From Scenedesmus sp. ARA3 (taxonomy: Eukaryota; Chlorophyta; Chlorophyceae; Sphaeropleales; Scenedesmaceae): a DNA stretch of 64,000 nucleotides. The notes under the pieces were generated by a model, which made no database searches, had not been told where the DNA came from, and saw nothing but the letters and a program-made list of their open reading frames with translations. Below are positions 11,096-23,900 of this stretch, piece by piece. A program made the position numbers and the translations under genes. Where the stretch lies: assembly GCA_004335835.1 (NCBI GenBank), contig RWJK01001753.1, forward strand, positions 1 to 64,000, given 5' to 3'. Position 1 is the stretch's first letter. Each line of letters opens with the position of its first letter.

Positions 11096-12195
11096 ATGCG
11101 GACGGTTCACGCAGCGTTCACGGAGTGTTACGAGTGTCCACTGAGTGTGAAGTAAGGCACCATGCTTGACGCCGCGGACGCAGTTTGCTACACGCTTGGG
11201 ACAGAATATGGTCTTCAGAGCTAGCTAAATTGTTGGGTACCAGCTGGCTTTGTGTGATGTGCTATTAGCATTTGTGTGATCTGCTACTAGCAAAGGTGAA
11301 TACGGGGCAGCAGGGCTGACTGAGCTGTTGGTCTTGCGCTAATGATGATGCACATGACGCTGGCAGCAGTGAGGATGAGGCTTGAGTCACTCCATGGTGG
11401 CAGTTTTGGAAAGGGGTGCCGGTGATCACGTTTGTGTATCGAAGGGTGGATTGCAATCTCCTGAGCTGACTCCTTGGTGTAGGCCAAGCTTGGCCTTGAG
11501 GTGTGCTGTTGCCTGATGGTGGAAGTGCGGGAAGGGGCCTTCATATTCACCAGCTGCTGCAAGATGCAGGCTGAGGCCTTGGCCGTGTACTGTGTGCACA
11601 TTGTGGCGCCAACATTCAGTGATCTCCCTTCTGTGGTATAGCTTGCTGCGTCATGGTTTTGCTCGCCTGTAGAGCCTACACATGGCTAACTCTACACATG
11701 CTGCTGACTGGCCATGCATCAGTGAAGTACTCCATTGCACTGCACTCCGTGGCTTCTTGATGGTGACGCTGTTTGCAGGCGCAAGCCTTGCTGAGCACTC
11801 CGCTTGGATCCACTCCATTCAGGAACTCTACACTTCTTGGCCCAGATTGTGTGGTAACAAAAATTAATGTGTGTTGATCCCACTGTGCTCGTATCCTCGT
11901 AAGAAGCTTTACATGGTGCCAGGACCCGCGTGCAACTTGCCAGGAGTCGTTACATGCACAACGGGCCAGCTCTGTGCCGCAATCTGGCACCTGACCCAAG
12001 CAGATGACGTCACATATCATGACATGTGCACCGCTGACTGCGCCAGTACAGTGGCTGTCGTGACGCGCCTACTATCAGGGAGCGACTACCTTCTGCAGAC
12101 AGGATGCACATCTATCCACTTGCGCAAGTCCACAAGCGCGCAAAGTCGCTTTGGCTAGCGGCTAGCCAGCAGCTGCACAGCGCAACTGCAGCGCG
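11096..12195. other. Convergent 3' region between demethylase and TRAPPC11 genes
   Basis: This 1.1-kb stretch should hold the 3' UTRs of two convergent genes. A TTACA (minus-strand TGTAA) lies at 11950-11954, about 245 bases past the TRAPPC11 stop, and is a candidate poly(A) signal. No TGTAA was found for the demethylase gene. No separate gene is supported. Confidence 0.4.
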
Positions 12196-15100
12196 TCAGA
12201 ACGGCATGACGTGCACGTGCGCGCTCTGCGTCACCACTTGGCTGCTGAAGCGCACCGACGACACGCGCACCGCAGGCAGCGGCAGCTGCCCAGACACGTG
12301 TGCCACCAGCGTCCATGACAGGCTGCTGCTGTCTTTGGGCATGAGCGTGACTGCCTGCTGCTTGCTGCCTGAGAACACAAAGCTGGGCGCCTCCTGTACT
12401 GACACCAGCAGCTCCTGCGGCTTGGAGGTCAGGTTGCGCAGCTGCGGTGAGCAGCAGCAGAAGCAGCAGCAGCACAGCAGCAGCAGCAGTGGCAGAGGCG
12501 GCAGGCAGGGGTTCCTCAGCAACAGGAGGATGCTGGCGGCTGCTGCAGCACGGGCAGCTGCCGGCGGCAGTTTTGGTGGCCCTCACCCAGCAGCGGGTGT
12601 CTGGACAGGTGCTTGCAGGCACAACTGCTACAGGCAACTCCAGACAACTCTGTGTGTCCAGTTCAGGTGAGCTTGTTCTGGCAGTGCGCCTACCTGTACA
12701 GTGAAGGGGAAGGCGATGCCGGCTGTGGCCCTGTGTGGTGACACCACCTTTGCACTGAGCAGGCTGTCCTGCACCAGCACCCGCGGCAGCTCCAAACTAG
12801 TGGTCACCTCATCCGGCGGTGCAGCACCAACCGCCAACTCAGCAGCAGCAGCAGCAGCAGGCCCTGCTGACACACTGCTGCTGGTGCTAGTGCTGCTGCT
12901 GGTGCTAGTGCTGCTGCTGCTTTGGGCTACTGCTGCAGGCTGCTGCCGCCTCCAGCGCAGCGTCAGCCGGCCCATGCTGACTGGGCTGCTGGTGTTGGCC
13001 ATTGGCACCAGCTGCAGCAGCAGGCAGTGCACGCTGCCCTGGGCTACTGCCAGGGGCCTGCCTGCCAGCTGGTCACTGAGCTTGTTCAGCAGCTGCAGGG
13101 TAGAAAGAAGCAGAAGCAGCAGCAGCAATGACAGCATGTCAGCAGACATTGAGAAGACACACGAGGCGGCTTGAACCCACATGACTCCACGAACAAGCAG
13201 ACATACACACAACATTGCTGTGTAGCAAGCAACGGGAGCTGTCACTGTGCCAAGTTCTGCTAGGAGTGTTTTAAACAGCAGGACAGTTAAACGTGCAGCT
13301 GCGCAGCGTGGTGAGTCACAGCTACCATGCAGGTAGTGCGCACACAACCACCACGCAGCAGCTGCTGCAACCGCCAGCCGTATTACTCACCTGCAAGCCT
13401 GCCTCCTGCTGCAACTCCAGCTGCGCATCCAGCAGCTGCAGCTCCACAGCATGCAGCGCCCGCACCAGCACCTGCGCAAACACAACCTGACCAACCTCCA
13501 GCGGCACGCCCTCCGCTGCCCCTGCTGCTGCTGAAGCGTCCTCTGAACCCTGACTCTGCGCAGCAGCTGCTGTTGCTAACGCGCCTGCGTCGCTGTTGGC
13601 AGCTGCATACGCGTGTGAGGCTGCGACCAGAGTATGCACCCCCACCTCCCCATGCAGGCGTGTTACATGGTCAAACGGCTCACTGAACCACAGCTCTGCG
13701 CTTTGACTGACGACAGCTGGGCAGCTGAGTACTGCCATAAGCCTGCAGGAGTTAGCCACCAGGGATCGGACCCACAGGTGCTGCGTGAAGCTGCTTCCTG
13801 CAGCTATGGCTGGCAGTTCTAGGGTTTCTCCTTCAGGGTTTATTGCATGCAGCTTGCCATTACGTGAGGCTGCAAGCAGGGTGGCATCACCTGGAGTGGC
13901 GCCCATGGCTGTGCGCAGTGACAGCTGCAGCGTTGCCGGCAGCTGCGGTGAGGATGCTGACACTGTTACTTGCAGCGGCGCAAACTCGTTGACTAGCAGC
14001 AGCTCCGGCCGCAGCACCTGTAAGGTGACAGAGACGCAGAGAGTGCAGCGCATGAGTTAGTCAGCTGATGTTGACAGCGCTGCAAGGTTGGGCAGGTGGC
14101 TGCGCAAGGCAGGCAGCAGCACACTGCGGCACTGTTCATGCAGGGTGCTAGCAGCCATATCTGCTCGCGTACCAGTTTTGCTGCAGCATCAGCAGGCCAA
14201 TGGTGGCGGCAGGACGCGCACACGGCCTGCTGCTGCTCAGGCGGTAGTGATGCACCAACGTCCTGCTCACCAACACCATGCACAGGAGCTGCAGCTCGCA
14301 TCAGCCGGCTAACCAACAAATGTAACAAATGTAACAAATGTAACAGTCATCATTAATCCGAAATCTCACCTGCAGCTGCGGCAGGCGCCCCACGTGCTGC
14401 ACCTTCCCCAGCCACGCCCCCAGCCGCACGCCCTGCCGCACTTTGAAAGGCTCGCCACCTGGCAGGCTGCTGCTGCCCAAAGCAGGCCTGCCAGGTGGAA
14501 ATGAGCCTAGCACGAAGCTGACTGTGCAGTGCTCACTCAGCTGCAGCTGCAGCTGCTCGGCCGCCACAGCACCCACGCAGCGCGGCGGGAAGCGCACATG
14601 CAGCAGCTGCCAGCTGCCTGGCTGCAGCATCAGCGGCCAGCTGCCTGCTGCTGCTGCATCCTGCGTGCCAGTAAGCTGCAAGATCTGCAGGGCATCAGCA
14701 GCCTCTGCTGCTGCTGCTTGCACACCTTGCTGACCGCTAGCAGCCGCATGCTGCTGCTGCTGCTGCTGCTGCTGCTGTATATCGGGCCCTGGGCCTACTG
14801 CTAATGGCACCGTCCAGCTGCCTTGGCTATCTGTGAGAGTGAGTGACGCCCCATCCAGTGGCAGCGCCACAGGCAGGTGGCAGTTCAGCGCTACACACAG
14901 CTGCAGCTGCGCAGGGTCTGGCGCATGTGCAGTGAAGCCGCCGGCTACTGTGAGGATGCGCCACCAGCCAAAATCCTGCTGGTTGAACCTGCAGCATGCA
15001 TTCAGGGACAGCACGATAGTTATCAAATGCAAGGTAAGTGCAAGCAGCGCTTGCAAGGAAAGCACTAGACTAATGCTGGACAGGTGATGGTGTGCCATGC

Positions 15101-16155
15101 AGGTGCATTGCGTTATAAATGCAGCTGGAAGCCAGCTGCTTCTTGAGAAGCATGCGTGGCCTTAGGGCACCTGCCAGACATACACACATTTGAGAAAACA
15201 GTACACCACACCCACTCACCGCAGCAGCAAGTCAGTGATTGCACTGGCCTGCGCAGCTTGCTCCTTAGCCGGCACCTGCTGCAGCGCTGCCGGCAGGTCA
15301 AGCTGCTGCACCACGTAGTTCCAAGCAGTGCTGCTGCTGCTGCTGCTGCCCAAGGGGCTGCTCGGGCTGCCTGCAGCCGCAATCGGGCTGCTGCTGCCGC
15401 CTAGCTGCTGCTGCTGCTGCTGCTGGCCTGGCGGCTGACCATCCAGCAGCCGAGGGCTGCTGCTGGGGCTGCTGCTGCTGCCAGCTGCCTTCATGATGCT
15501 GCTGCGCTTATCAAGCGGGCCTTTCAGCACCGCCGCAAGTGCTGCAGCCGCCATCTCAACGGCCTGCTTGTGATCTATAAGGCCATCAGCAGCAGCAGCA
15601 GGAATACTTGAGCTGTTGCTGCTGCTGTGGCTGCTGCTGGGTGCTGCCAAGCTGTCAGCAACGCAGGAGAGCTCCAGCGAGTGCAGCAAGGCTTCCCGGT
15701 GCAGCTTGAGGCGCTGGCACACATCGCGCAGCAGCAGCAGCGAGTGCGACAGCAGCGTGCTCCAGCCGTCCCTGCAGGAAGAGATGAAACGGCGGCACAC
15801 ATGAGAATGTCAGCAGCAGCAGCAGCAGAAGCAGCAGCAACATCCTATGTGGGTTTCCGGCAAGACTATGCTTCGCAAAAGACGCGCCGGGGTCATGTGT
15901 TCAGCAGGCATGAGATGCAGCTGGTGCGTCGCTAGACCAGATCGCATGCGCGGAGCCTAGTACCATACATGCACAGCTGCTTGCTGCATGCTATGCACAG
16001 TGCCGCAGACAAACCCAACTCACGTCCTGTACGTGTGCACCGCTTGCATCAGCAGCTTGCGCGCAGCGGTCAGGTTGTGTGTGTCCACCTGCTGCTCAGC
16101 AATCTGCCAGGCCAGCCGCGCCTGCAGCCTGTCTGCTGCTGCATGAGACGTCTTG

Positions 16156-16191
<36 letters not shown>

Positions 16192-16705
16192 GGCTGCCCA
16201 GGTGCTGCTGCCACAGGCTTGCTGGCTTGCCGCAGGTGTGCTGCCTGTGCTTGCAGCAGCAGATCCAGCACCAGCTGGCTGTGGTTCACACGCCGCTCCT
16301 CGGCCTCTAAAAAGAGGCAGAACTCGGCATCAGTCATGTCACTGTGGGGTGTGGGCGGCGGGCCGACAGACGGTAGGCGACGAGTGAGATGGTGACAGGT
16401 GTCTAGTGGGCAGGGGTGGCAGAAAGATAGGCTGCAGGATGCACATGACACGGGTGCTGCCACAGTACATGATGGACTGCAAACTGGGCTGCCCGGATCA
16501 CCACGTGTTTTGACGCGCAACAGACGAAAGTCAGCATAACATCCAACTCTGTTCAGTGCGCCTACATGCCGACCACAGCACCAGATGCTTCCAGCTACCC
16601 CTGACAAGCATGACACATGCAGCCGCTGCACACCCCGTGGTACATGCTCTCTGCTTCACCATGCACTGCCCCGCGCCACACGCTTGCCACAATCGCACCT
16701 GCTGC

Positions 16706-16738
<33 letters not shown>

Positions 16739-19700
16739 GCCGCCGCATCTCCAGCTGGCCCAGGTAGCGCCCCTTGCGCACAGCAGACGCATCAAACGGC
16801 GTGGGCCCGCCACCCCTGGCTGCTGCCAGCTGCTCTGCTGCTGCCTTGCGGCTGATGGCGAGCTGCGCTGCACACATCAGCAGGTGGCAGGGGCGCGCGT
16901 CCTTGTGGGTCTGCAGCAGCAAACATAGCAGCAGCAGGATCAGCAGAAGGTGAACAGCGGCAGGCTGAGCAGGAGTTGTCACTTATTGATGACAAAGGGA
17001 GAGGCAGAGTCGCAGCCGCACAGATATACCGCACAGATCTACCGCATCATGCAGGGAGGAGCCGGGCCAGCGCAGCAGCTGCAGCTGCCAAGAGCCGTCA
17101 GGACACAGCAGATCAATATGGATGATGTAGATGTGCAGCTAGCCGAGTGTGAGCACACCGCCCCACCTGCAGCACTGCCTCATCCATCCTGGATGTTGCC
17201 ACCATCTCAGCAGCAACCTGGTACTGCCGCGACAGCCAGCCGTAGTGCGCGGCTGCAGCAGCCAGTGGCAGGCCCTCTGCGGCAGTATACGAGCGCACAG
17301 CAGCAGCCAGCATGAAGTAATGTAGAAGGATTTGGCAATATATACTGCCATCGCTTGCCTGGCCATCCTCAGGCACATGCTTATTGTTGATCCTTCTTTG
17401 GAAGCATGGGGCAACCTTTTCTGTCCTGCTGGCACTTGCTGGCATCCTCCTAGCACCTTTACCAGACACATCCAGCTGTCTGCTGACGTGCCATGCCATT
17501 GTTCTGCCTGAGTCTGAGACGCAGTGCGTTGCTGTGCAGCCGCATCATGCCAGAGCCTCACCCGGCAGGGGCCCAAACGCCGCCAGGTGCCCCCGCAGCT
17601 GCTGCAGCGCCTCTGCAAAACGCTGCTGGTGCAGCAGCAGCATCATGGCCTTGAAATGTGCCACCTCAGCCACAGCAGCAACCTCAGCATGCCGCTGGCA
17701 GCTCACGGTGGGCTTGCCCAGTGGTACACCTTGCAGTGCTGCTGCTGCTGCCTGGTAGGCGCTGACTGCTGCCAGCCAGTCCTGGCGGAACTCCGCCAGC
17801 ACAGCAAGCTGCATGCAGGAGCAGGCGGCAGCAGCATGGGCGGCAGCACTTACGATAGGCATGCATGGAGGCTGAATTGGGTGTTGGAAGCATGGCATGT
17901 GATCAAACGGCCAGCATGGGGTCGGAAGTGATGCCGATCAACGCCCTGCTTCAACTGATTCAGCATAGTAGCCTAGGTTCAGCGATTCTTGCAACCTCAG
18001 GAACCAGCTGCATACCATAGACTTCACATCGACCACATACAAAGTGCAGCTGTACGTCCACGTCAGTTGCTCCTGCTGCTGCTCCCTTGCTGCAAGGTCA
18101 CCGCCAGCTGCGCAGTGCTGCCGCCACCTACAGGCTCCACCCCCGCACCTTGAATGCAGTGGCTGCATTGACCTCAGGCGGTGAGCTGCCCAGCGCAGCA
18201 GTGATGTCCAGCTGCTTCTGCCGCAGCCGTGCAGCAGAGCTGCTGTAGTATGCTGCTGCCGCCTCTGTCACAAGCTGCCCCAGGGGACCCAGCTGCGCAT
18301 CCTGCAGCTGCTTGCGCGCCTCTGGGGACAGCGCCGGGTCACAGCACTGCCTGCTGATCACGCACAGCTGCCTGCAGTGCATGACAGGAGCAGGGATTTG
18401 GCGACAAGTGCTTGCGTGTTGATCTCACACCTGTTGCGAGAGGCAGCGGCGACGTGGGTGCTTTGGAGGGTGAGTGCAGTGCTGCTTCAAACGATGGCTG
18501 CCACTCCATGACACCAAGTAGGACACGTGCGTCAGCGCACACGCGTTGTACCAGTTGCTTGGTGACAGGCATATTTCTCAGACACAATTTCCATCAACAG
18601 CAGGGCCCAGCAGCAGCAGCAGTAGTAGCAGCAGCAGCAGCCGCACCTGTGCTCCAGCCCCAGGTTGCTGCGCAGCCCCGCCAGCCTGTCGGGAGGCAGC
18701 TCGCTCAGCTGCCCCTCCTGCACCACCACCAGCAGCAGCGCGGCGCCCTTCACGCTGGCCGCTGCACGCACAGCGCGCAGGCCAGCCAGCATGTGCATCC
18801 AAGAGCTGGGATCGCCATCCACGTGAGACCTGACAACAGCAGCAGCAGCAGCAACCGGGTGTGTTACACAAAACACAGGCCATGTGACAGCGCCTTGCTG
18901 GGGGCTGCTGCCAGAGCTGTGTGCAGCTGCCATCTAGTGGCCTATGGCCAGTTGCAGCGCGAAGGGTGCAGCACATTGATGTGGCTTGCGATGCAAGACG
19001 CCATCACTGGTGCATGGAAAACAGCACCTGCAAGACGCACGGCCTGTCCCCGTTGCAGCTGCTGCTGCTGCTGTTGCGATGTAACACCATCGCTGTCCAA
19101 GCTGCTCAGCTTACCTTGGCACAAATGCCACAGCCACTGCCGCCCGGCGTTGCCGCTGCTTTGCAAACCAGTCCGCCTGCATGTGCGGCAGACAGTGACA
19201 CACAGCGTCACAAGCATTGTGCTGTGCAGCGCAAACAGTCGAGAGCTACGACGTCAACAGCAGCTGCTTTTGTGACTGCAGCAAGCACCAGGCCTGCATG
19301 AATGCACCGTTGCGACATGTGGATGGTGTGGTTGAGGCGCTGCAGGATGTGTATGCTGCAGTGTGACGAGACAAGCTTTCCTGCAAGCAGCTGCTGCTGT
19401 GCTGCTTGCCTTGAGGATGCCATCTGGCGTGCTGAAGGGCTTCGGCTGCCGCTTCACTCCTGCAGGAGAGCATGGAAGCAATGAGCAGTGGCAGATAGAC
19501 ATGCACAACAGCAGGTAGACATGCAAACCTACACCAGCTGCTGCTCATTGCCTCAACTACACAGGTCAAGAGGACAGCCTACATGCAAGTGGCAGCGCAC
19601 AGCACAGCAGCTGCTACGCCCGAAGTAACTACTGCACGTGCCATGTCAGCAATGGCAGCAGCACAGCTAGGCCTTCAAGACGCTGTCAAAAGTGTTCTGC

Positions 19701-19900
19701 ATGGTTGGCCACGCTTACTGCCACTCACCAAACAAGCGCACCAGCAGCGACTCAGTGGCCTCTGCTAGGCCAACAGAAAAGAAGGGTGGCCGTATGGTGT
19801 GGTTGAAGTATGAGCCCACATCCTTGTGCAGCTCAGGGCAACCAATAAAAGCAATTACTGGTAGCGGCGGCGTGCGAAGCTCATTGGGCAAGGCGTTCAT
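12196..19900 (-). CDS. TRAPPC11 homologue (foie gras/gryphon family), TRAPP III vesicle-tethering subunit
   Basis: A subunit of the TRAPP complex that acts in ER-Golgi trafficking and autophagy. Exons 1-7 join in phase: 19900-19729, 19459-19410, 19176-19115, 18829-18647, 18371-18149, 17808-17562, 17276-17167. The start (MNALPNELRTPPLPVIAFIG, then CPELHKDV) matches plant TRAPPC11. The next marks are DGILKADWFAKQR and the foie-gras signature FKLAVLAEFRQDWLAAVSAY. Later exons carry THKDARPCHLL (from 16910), TDAEFCLFLEAEERRV (about 16345-16020), and TYRTDGWSTLL with KLHREALLHSLELS (to about 15250). A beta-rich C-terminal half follows (NQQDFGWWRILTVAGGF near 14990), then the last exon (about 12450-12196, ending in SAHVHVMPF). 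Exon borders from 16.9 kb down to 12.2 kb are approximate. Intron 2 uses a GC donor. Confidence 0.9.
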
Positions 19901-20498
19901 GCTGATGCTGATGCTGGTACTGCTGGTTTATCAGGTACTGCAGCTCCTGCAGGCCTGTCAGGCAGCAGATCAGTAATATTATGTCATGATTTCACGGTAT
20001 TATCAAGGAAAAGACGTAACATGGGAGCCTTGCATTGTGGATCAAACAGCAGCAGCAAGTACTGCTGCTGGTTCTCAGGCACAGCACCAACACGGACAAA
20101 CTCTCACAAACACGCAGTCTTACAATACAGCCATGAACCCTCTGATCCTGACTTTAAAGGAAACCATTTCCGAACAAAACACATGTTGTGTTGACACTGA
20201 CAGGTCACTCCATACCCAACACGTGTGACCTGATGGTGCAAACATAGATATGGTTACTGCTCAGATGGGGGACCAACTTACTGATCAACGTGTAGCTTGC
20301 AGAGCTTGCCGGGCGACTTATCACGTTCACACACGCAGAGCAGGAGCTTCACTGTTCGAAGGCTGACTGTAGATCGACTCGTGACTATTTTTCAGACATC
20401 AAACATTTTCTTGAAGCTCATGCTGACACATCGCCCGGTCTGGTGGTGTTGGTGACGTTTGGCGGGGCCATTTCCACCAACTTTCGTCACAGGGCACG
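19901..20498. other. Divergent promoter region, TRAPPC11 / proline dehydrogenase
   Basis: About 600 bp separate the two start codons, so both promoters and 5' UTRs must lie here. No TATA box or other motif was recognised with confidence. Confidence 0.5.
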
Positions 20499-20960
20499 AT
20501 GAGCGTGCTGCAGGCACTGCAACCCCTGCTTCCTTACTCAGTAGCAGTTTTGCCGCAGCTGAGACAAGCTGTGCTTGCAGCGAGCTATGGAGCTAGAAGC
20601 CAGGTGAGCTGTCTGTACAGCCTGTGCCACGCAAGGCCATGTGATCACCAGCACTTTCCGACACAGGTGCTTATGCACCATCATCGTCCCAAAGGATGCC
20701 ACAACCATTGCTTTGTGGCCGTATTGCTGGTTCTTGCTGGTAGCAGGCCATGGACAGCCTGAAGATGCTTCAGCAGTAGCTGCTTCTGCTACTGCATGGA
20801 AGCCTGTGCATGGCTCCAACACTCAGCCTGGCATCTGCTTGCGTGTGTATCTGCCAATTGTACTATGCGTGCAGGGGCTGGAGGCTCAACTGGTCAGCAA
20901 GCATGCACGGCATCTTGCCACGAGCACAAGGCCTGCAGCTGCTCCTTCAACCAGCCAGGC

Positions 20961-20996
<36 letters not shown>

Positions 20997-23900
20997 CACA
21001 GCGCAGTCTGCACCTCAGCTAGACTTCAATGACTACCAGTAAGTATCCTACTCTCAGATCAGCACTTCTGCTCTTGCTCTGTGCGCATGCCCCGCTGTGT
21101 GGGCATGTCGACGTCCGGCTGCCACCTGAGTCATCGTGACTCACCCAGGCTGGTTGTGCTTGTCGCAAAGGATGGCAGCAGGAAGCAGCACCTCAGCCAT
21201 CAGGAGCAGAGCCCGCCCTGATTGGCATGTGTCTATCACAGGTCAATCTTCAACATGCGGTCAACAGGAGAGCTGCTGCGCATGTATGTGGTGCTCAAGG
21301 TGCGCGGGCGTGCATGGAGTGTCAGAGCCCGATGCGTGAAGCAGCAGCTGCACAGGCGCACGTGCAAAGCATGCACTACAGCGCCATCTCTCTGGTCTGG
21401 CAAAGCGTGACTATCTTCTTCTTGGTCCTGCAAAGAGCCCCACTGCAGACAAGCCAGCAGTCCCAGCACACCACCTAAGCAGTGGCCGTGCAGCAGGTTA
21501 GGTAAGCCATGCAGCTGCAGCAGCAGACCCGCATGTGGAACTGCTGCCTACTCAAGTGTGCTGTTTGCGCTGGCCCTGCTGCATCACCCTGGCATGCTGT
21601 CCTGCAGGCCTGCTCCATCACGCCGCTGGTCAAGAACGCTGAGGCGCTGGTGCGCGCCTCACGGCGCGTGCTGGGCGATGGCTTCACCTTTGGCCTGATG
21701 CGGCACACCTTCATGAAGCAGTTCTGCGCAGGTTGGCAGGGGGAGGGTCTAGGGAAAACACTTGGGTACAAATGTCAGCCCGTCCCTAACTACAGAACAT
21801 CAGTACAAATACACATGGTGAATGAAGGGTGCGCTCTGTACCTGGCTGTGCTACCACATGTTGCACAGCTGCAGAGGTACACAGCGGCTAGACCCTGAAT
21901 CCCCATAAGATGAGCTCACCTTGTCTGCAGCGCATGACAGCCTATGCTGGTGGCCAGACATTGAGCAGAAACTGTGTAGCAGCTGGCACAGGGTGGTTGA
22001 TTGCGGCAGTTTGCATAGCATTGCGTTGATCCACGGTTGCCAGCAGAAGTGTCTTGAAGTGTGCTCAAATCAGACTATGGTGTCTAGGGAACATGCCCGT
22101 GTATTGATGCCTTTTTACTGCTGCTGCTGCTGCTGCCAGGCGAGAAGGAGGAGGATCTGTGGCCCACTATTAACCTGCTGCGAGCAAACGGCATTGGGAC
22201 GATCATAGACTACGCTGCAGAGTGAGCTTCATTGGCATGCAGGCACCTGGGCCTCTGCGTCCTGCTCATGCCGTTGCAGATGCTGCTTGTGTCTGGACAG
22301 TCCTGTCCATCCTTGTGGCAGACTAGCACACCAGCTGGCTGTGTTCGTCAGACGTTGCCAACAACACATGCATTCATAGTCTGAACCGAGGCGCTGCTTG
22401 TGTGGCTGCTTGCGGCTGCTTGTAGGGATGATGTGGAAGCAGCAGCAAAGCCAGACAGCAAGAGCTCACCACCAGACCAGCAGCCAACAACAGCAGCAGC
22501 CACCACTGACGGCAGCGGCAGCACACATGCAGACGCAGCTGCTGCCGGCGGTGCTGCTGCTGCTGTGCTTGGTGCCACGCAGCTGCCAGGGGCTGTTGCA
22601 GTCAGCAGGACATACTCATATGAAGATGAGGCCACGTGTGACAAGCACGTGGGCATCTTCCTGCAAGCCATTGCAACGGGCGCAAAGCTGCCTGGTCAGG
22701 GCTTTGCGGCAATCAAGGTGGGTTGTGTGCTTGGCTATGTTGAGATTAATTGGGTTTGTGTACGTGCGCAAATGTGTGTTGATGCTGTGAGCACTGAGTG
22801 TTACTGCAACCATGCCACGTCCTCAGCAAACTTGACGCGTCTGTTGTTGATAGTGATGTGCAGCAACGGACTGCAGCGCTGCTGTGTGCATGCTTAGGTT
22901 GGTGCTGCTATCTATCGACTGTTTATGGGCCCCCAGCTAACACCACGATGAAGTGACAGACTGTGCCCCCGCAGGTGACTGCGCTGGGGAAATTTATGCT
23001 GCTGAAGCGCATGTCACCATCTCGGGGTTTATGACAGCTATTTAGCATGTATAATATGTACACAAACAGCCCGCCACCTCATGCTGCCCCCGCAGGTCAC
23101 TGCACTGGGCAACCCCATGCTGCTGGAGCGCATGTCAGCAGCGCTGCTGGAGATTCGCAGCCTCTTCAGGGAGGCAGACCGCGATGGTGAGCAGCAGTGG
23201 GGGCACAGGCAGGTGCTCCTGCAGGCGCAACCATGCATCACTGATACACGGCTTGCAGCAGCTTGCTTATGTAGACAGCAGAGTTGGTGTGCAGGCGGCC
23301 AACTGATGGGGTGCTCGGCACCGGCGCATGGATTGAAGCCATTAGCACTGTTGATGGCAACTGAACCTGTCGCTCTACTGCAACGCTGCAGATGTCCGCA
23401 GGCTTCACTCCCAGCTGTTGTGTCAGCGCTTTGTACAGGCTTTGCTCACATATCTTGCGCAGCTGCTTGTAACTTGTGCGGCGTTGCTGCTGCTGCAGGC
23501 GATGGCTTTGTGGATCGTGCCGAGTTTGAGGCGCTGTACCGGCAGCTGTTCCCTGCCGCCTCCCAGGAGGCCATCGGCCGCGCCTTTGCTGCCCTGGACC
23601 TGGAGGGGGCCGGCAGGGTGGACATCATCAGCTGGTGAGGGGGCCTAGGAGGAGGATCATTGTGTGGCGCTGCTGTTGGACGTGCTGACTGTTTGAATGT
23701 GTTTCTCTGGCAGCGAGGCTTCGTTGTGCCAGTCAGGAGCTATTGCACACGTGACCACATCAGCACCTGGGGATGTTGAGTCCCACAGCAACAGATGCTA
23801 CCTGCCACATTCAGTGTGGTGACAGCCAAGCCAAACCCTGCACAGGCCGTGTGCTGCTGTCACTGGCTCCCATTCAGCAATGCTCTACAGTACACATGTG

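Noticed and set aside
17809..18148. Possible extra TRAPPC11 exon (open frame with LNLGYYAES)
   Set aside because: Exon 5 (ending ATAFK) joins exon 6 (LAVLAEFRQDW) directly in phase and matches the family, so this is intron.
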